Below are positions 6,870 through 9,153 of a stretch of DNA of 9,153 nt, one piece after another (positions within the stretch are counted from its first letter, which is position 1; each line of letters starts with the position of its first letter). The notes beneath the pieces are model-generated. The model did not search any database and had not been told where the DNA came from. It saw only the letters and a list, made by a program, of their open reading frames with translations. This DNA comes from CAYJAD01 sp964372165 (lineage in GTDB: Bacteria > Desulfobacterota > Desulfovibrionia > Desulfovibrionales > Desulfovibrionaceae): the NCBI GenBank assembly GCA_964372165.1, contig CAYJPT010000095.1, positions 1-9,153 of the forward strand, given 5' to 3'. Both the position numbers and the translations under genes were made by a program.

Positions 6870-6923
6870 TTACGCTTTTCTCCGCAATTTAAAAGGTGAA
6901 CAAAAAGTTAAATACCAAATTTC

Positions 6924-6952
6924 AAAATAAAAAATATTGCTTAGCTAGTCAA
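6924..6952 (-). promoter_or_regulatory. Candidate internal promoter for potD
   Basis: In the 112-base potC-potD gap the minus strand reads TTGACT (6952-6947), a 17-base spacer, then TATTTT (6929-6924). That is five and four of six consensus bases. The start point would lie near 6917, about 48 bases before the potD start codon. A separate promoter would fit the usual need for more binding protein than permease. The AT-rich spacer makes chance matches likely. Confidence 0.4.
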
Positions 6953-6981
6953 TACCAGCTTAGATTTTGCTAAAAGTTGCC

Positions 6982-7770
6982 TTATGAATCCTTATGTGAA
7001 GGCGTACTTTTAAAAGCTGTTGCAAGCCACCATGCGATAAATACAATCAAAATTGTTAGAACAAACATCACAGCCGAAAGAGCATTGATATCTGGTTTCA
7101 TGCCAAGTCGTACCATGGAATAAAGCTTTAAGGGGAAGATATCATATGTTGGACCAGTGACAAATAGGCTGATTAGCACATCATCCATAGATAGAGTAAA
7201 GGCTAAGAGCCAGCCAGCCAATACTGCAGGCATAATAATTGGTAAAATAATATGAAAAAATGCCTGTAATTCTGTAGCTCCGAGGTCTCTTGCAGCTTCA
7301 ACCAAACTTTCATCAAATTCAGCCATGCGTGCAAGCACAGTAATAGTGACAAAAGGCAGGCAAAGTGTAATATGTGCTAGTAAAAGGCTTGTAAATCCAA
7401 GGCTTAATCCAATAGAAATAAAGAAAGCCAGTAATGAAATGCCCATAACAATATCTGGTGAAACAGTGAGAACATATATGGAACCGTGTAATATCTTGCG
7501 ACCAAAAAACTTATAGCGACGTATAGCAACGGCTGCTAATGCACCAAGTATGGTGGCAATAGTTGCTGCAAGTGTTGCAATGCTTAAGGAGTTTAATACT
7601 GAGTCAATGAGACTGTCATTATTAAGCAAGGTGGTGTACCATTTAAGGGTAAAGCCTCGCCATTGTGTTGAGTATTTAGCGTTGTTAAATGAATAAGCTA
7701 TAACTGTTAATATAGGAAAATACAAAAAAGCATAAACAGTGTAGAGCCATAACCTTGCAATAATACGCAT
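6982..7770 (-). CDS. potC: Spermidine/putrescine ABC transporter permease PotC
   Basis: One of the two inner-membrane subunits of the polyamine importer. It has 262 residues with about six hydrophobic segments (near 8-28, 62-84, 97-120, 125-147, 178-198 and 230-251). The cytoplasmic EAA loop that docks on the ATPase is EAARDLGA at 158-165, with ILP at 175-177. TLSMDDVLIS at 192-201 is typical of PotC. The start codon shares one base with the potB stop codon (TAATG), so translation is probably coupled. Together with potA and potB it forms the tightly packed front of the operon; potD follows after a gap. Assignment as PotC rather than PotI or a related permease follows from position and overall similarity. 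Confidence 0.93.
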   Translation of the reverse strand: MRIIARLWLYTVYAFLYFPILTVIAYSFNNAKYSTQWRGFTLKWYTTLLNNDSLIDSVLNSLSIATLAATIATILGALAAVAIRRYKFFGRKILHGSIYVLTVSPDIVMGISLLAFFISIGLSLGFTSLLLAHITLCLPFVTITVLARMAEFDESLVEAARDLGATELQAFFHIILPIIMPAVLAGWLLAFTLSMDDVLISLFVTGPTYDIFPLKLYSMVRLGMKPDINALSAVMFVLTILIVFIAWWLATAFKSTPSHKDS

Positions 7771-8642
7771 TAGTTACTCTCACTTTTTTTGTTTTGCCCA
7801 TGTTGAGTTAGGCGCATGGTACTTAGTTTATATATTCCTAGCATAAAAATGAGAAGTAAACTTAAAAATGTGCTTGCAGCAGCACCTAGTGGCCAGTCAC
7901 GTGCCACCAAAAATTGATTTTTAATGAAATTGCCAATGAGTAAACTTTTTGCCCCCCCCAGTATTTCCGGTATATAAAAAGCTCCAAGTGACGGTAAAAA
8001 AACTAACATACTACCTGCAACTATGCCTGGTAGAGTAAGGGGTATGGTTATATGCCAAAATGTGCGTAGTGGCCCTGCGCCAAGGTCACGTGCTGCTTCT
8101 GCCATGCGTGGGTCTAGCTTTTCAATGCTGGCATAAAGTGGCAAAATCATAAATGGTAAGAAAGTGTAAACAATGCCAGAAAAGACTGCAAAATTACTAT
8201 ACATAAATGAAATTGGCTCAGTAGTGAAACCTAACCACATAAGCAAGGAACTTATAATCCCATTAGCTTTAAGTATTGCTATAAGGGCATAGGTGCGAAT
8301 CAGCGAGTTTGTCCAAAATGGAATAATGATTAGAAGCATGAGCCATGGTTTAACTTTGGCACTTGCTTTTGCCATACAGGTAGCAAAAGGGTATGCAATA
8401 AGTAAGCAAATTACAGTGCTTGCAAAGGCAATCCATAGCGACTCCCACAGTACGGCACTGTACTTGGGGTCTAGTAAGTGTACATAATTTTCTAGGGTAA
8501 ATATTGGCAGGACAAAATTTTCATCTCCACGTTTAAGCATGGTCATGACTAAAAGACCTAAATTTGGCAAAAGCACAAAAATGCTAAGCCAAAAAGCGGT
8601 ACTTCCAATGCTTATAAAACGCAGAAGATTAATCTTGTTCAT
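7770..8642 (-). CDS. potB: Spermidine/putrescine ABC transporter permease PotB
   Basis: Second inner-membrane subunit of the polyamine importer, 290 residues from the start chosen here. There are about six membrane segments (near 12-34, 65-90, 100-125, 150-172, 200-225 and 252-272). The EAA loop is EAARDLGA at 182-189, and PFWTNSLIRTYAL (108-120) and GGAKSLLIGN (229-238) are strongly PotB-like. The open frame reaches up to 8708, but those extra 22 residues lie inside potA and are not membrane-like. The ATG at 8642 gives the usual N-terminus and a 14-base overlap with the potA end. No strong ribosome-binding site is seen, so translational coupling to potA is likely. The codons for G229-G230 create a run of eight G (7952-7959), odd in this AT-rich DNA. 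Confidence 0.92.
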   Translation of the reverse strand: MNKINLLRFISIGSTAFWLSIFVLLPNLGLLVMTMLKRGDENFVLPIFTLENYVHLLDPKYSAVLWESLWIAFASTVICLLIAYPFATCMAKASAKVKPWLMLLIIIPFWTNSLIRTYALIAILKANGIISSLLMWLGFTTEPISFMYSNFAVFSGIVYTFLPFMILPLYASIEKLDPRMAEAARDLGAGPLRTFWHITIPLTLPGIVAGSMLVFLPSLGAFYIPEILGGAKSLLIGNFIKNQFLVARDWPLGAAASTFLSLLLIFMLGIYKLSTMRLTQHGQNKKSESN

Positions 8643-9153
8643 CTGGCAACACCACTTCCCAACCACTAACCCACATGATAAAGACAGGCTCATCGCGTAC
8701 ATAGTCAATATCTATTGCGTCTTCATCAAAAAATTCAGAACCAACTAAGGGGATATTTTCATCCTTTAAGCGTACATGGATGTCAACAGTAGCACCTTTG
8801 TAATGACTATCTTCAATAAATCCTTGTAAGGTTGGGCCTTGTGGGCGTTCTTCATACTCATGGTAGATACGTAAGTCTTCGGGGCGAACCAAGACTTTGA
8901 TCATATCTCCTTCATTAAAGTCGCGCTTAGTTGGAACAGGAAAAATAGTATTATAAACTGAAACATCGTAGAGATTGTCTTTGTGCTTTTTTACAATTTT
9001 TCCTTGCAGTATGTTTATTTCGCCTACAAATTTTGCAACGTATAAGTTGGCAGGATCTTCATAAATGTCTTGTGGTCTACCAATTTGCGCAATGCGCCCA
9101 TTGTCCATTACTACTACCCTATCAGACATGGCAAAGGCTTCTTCTTGATCATG
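8629..9153 (-). CDS. potA: Spermidine/putrescine ABC transporter ATPase PotA, C-terminal part (cut by window edge)
   Basis: ATP-hydrolysing subunit that drives polyamine import from the cytoplasmic side. Only the last 174 residues are in the window. The frame is open to the right edge, where the first visible residues, HDQEEAFAMSDRVVVM, are the H-loop (switch histidine) region of an ABC ATPase. The Walker A, signature and Walker B motifs therefore lie outside. The visible part continues through the end of the nucleotide-binding domain (RIAQIGRPQDIYEDPANLYV) into the C-terminal TOBE-type regulatory domain, with LVRPEDLRI, HYKG, SEFFDED and WEVVLPDE, all typical of PotA. It is first in the visible operon and overlaps the potB start by 14 bases. 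The methionine at 9129 is internal and not a start. Confidence 0.93.
   Translation of the reverse strand, partial: HDQEEAFAMSDRVVVMDNGRIAQIGRPQDIYEDPANLYVAKFVGEINILQGKIVKKHKDNLYDVSVYNTIFPVPTKRDFNEGDMIKVLVRPEDLRIYHEYEERPQGPTLQGFIEDSHYKGATVDIHVRLKDENIPLVGSEFFDEDAIDIDYVRDEPVFIMWVSGWEVVLPDEQD

Noticed and set aside
8643..8708. Longer potB start giving 22 extra N-terminal residues
   Set aside because: The extra segment is the out-of-frame reading of the potA end and is absent from PotB as I recall it; the ATG at 8642 gives the standard N-terminus.

Overview
This is an AT-rich bacterial window with seven complete genes and one gene cut by the right edge. The protein sequences look Gram-negative: PotD has a signal peptide for periplasmic export, and PotABCD and FadD are of proteobacterial type. 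The wording of RimO recalls Desulfovibrionaceae. Together with the low GC this suggests a low-GC member of that family (Lawsonia-like or a gut relative), but that placement rests on recalled similarity only.

Layout. Positions 32-3466, plus strand: rimO (methylthiotransferase for ribosomal protein S12), then a fadD-type long-chain acyl-CoA ligase. The ligase carries an unusual C-terminal tail of 11-residue repeats. Positions 3595-4869: a divergent pair, a LysE/RhtB-type amino-acid exporter on the minus strand and an XRE-cupin transcription regulator on the plus strand. The exporter has a consensus sigma70 promoter in the gap between them, overlapped by an inverted repeat. Positions 4999-5592, plus strand: a hexapeptide-repeat O-acetyltransferase of the maltose/galactoside acetyltransferase family. 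Positions 5593-5822 hold no gene but contain two hairpins between the converging transcripts. Positions 5823-9153, minus strand: a polyamine (spermidine/putrescine) ABC importer operon read as potA (3' part only), potB, potC, potD. potA/potB and potB/potC overlap, while potD sits after a 112-base gap with its own candidate promoter.

How the genes work together. PotABCD form one importer: the PotD binding protein, the PotB and PotC permeases and the PotA ATPase. The exporter and the regulator are probably a self-contained control unit, with the regulator acting on the shared promoter region. RimO, the acyl-CoA ligase and the acetyltransferase have no evident functional link to these.

I found no defence system, mobile element, CRISPR array, tRNA or rRNA, and nothing that amounts to a new multi-gene system. 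The points most worth a second look are the hendecad tail on the acyl-CoA ligase, the compact promoter/operator between exporter and regulator, and an out-of-character run of eight G in potB.
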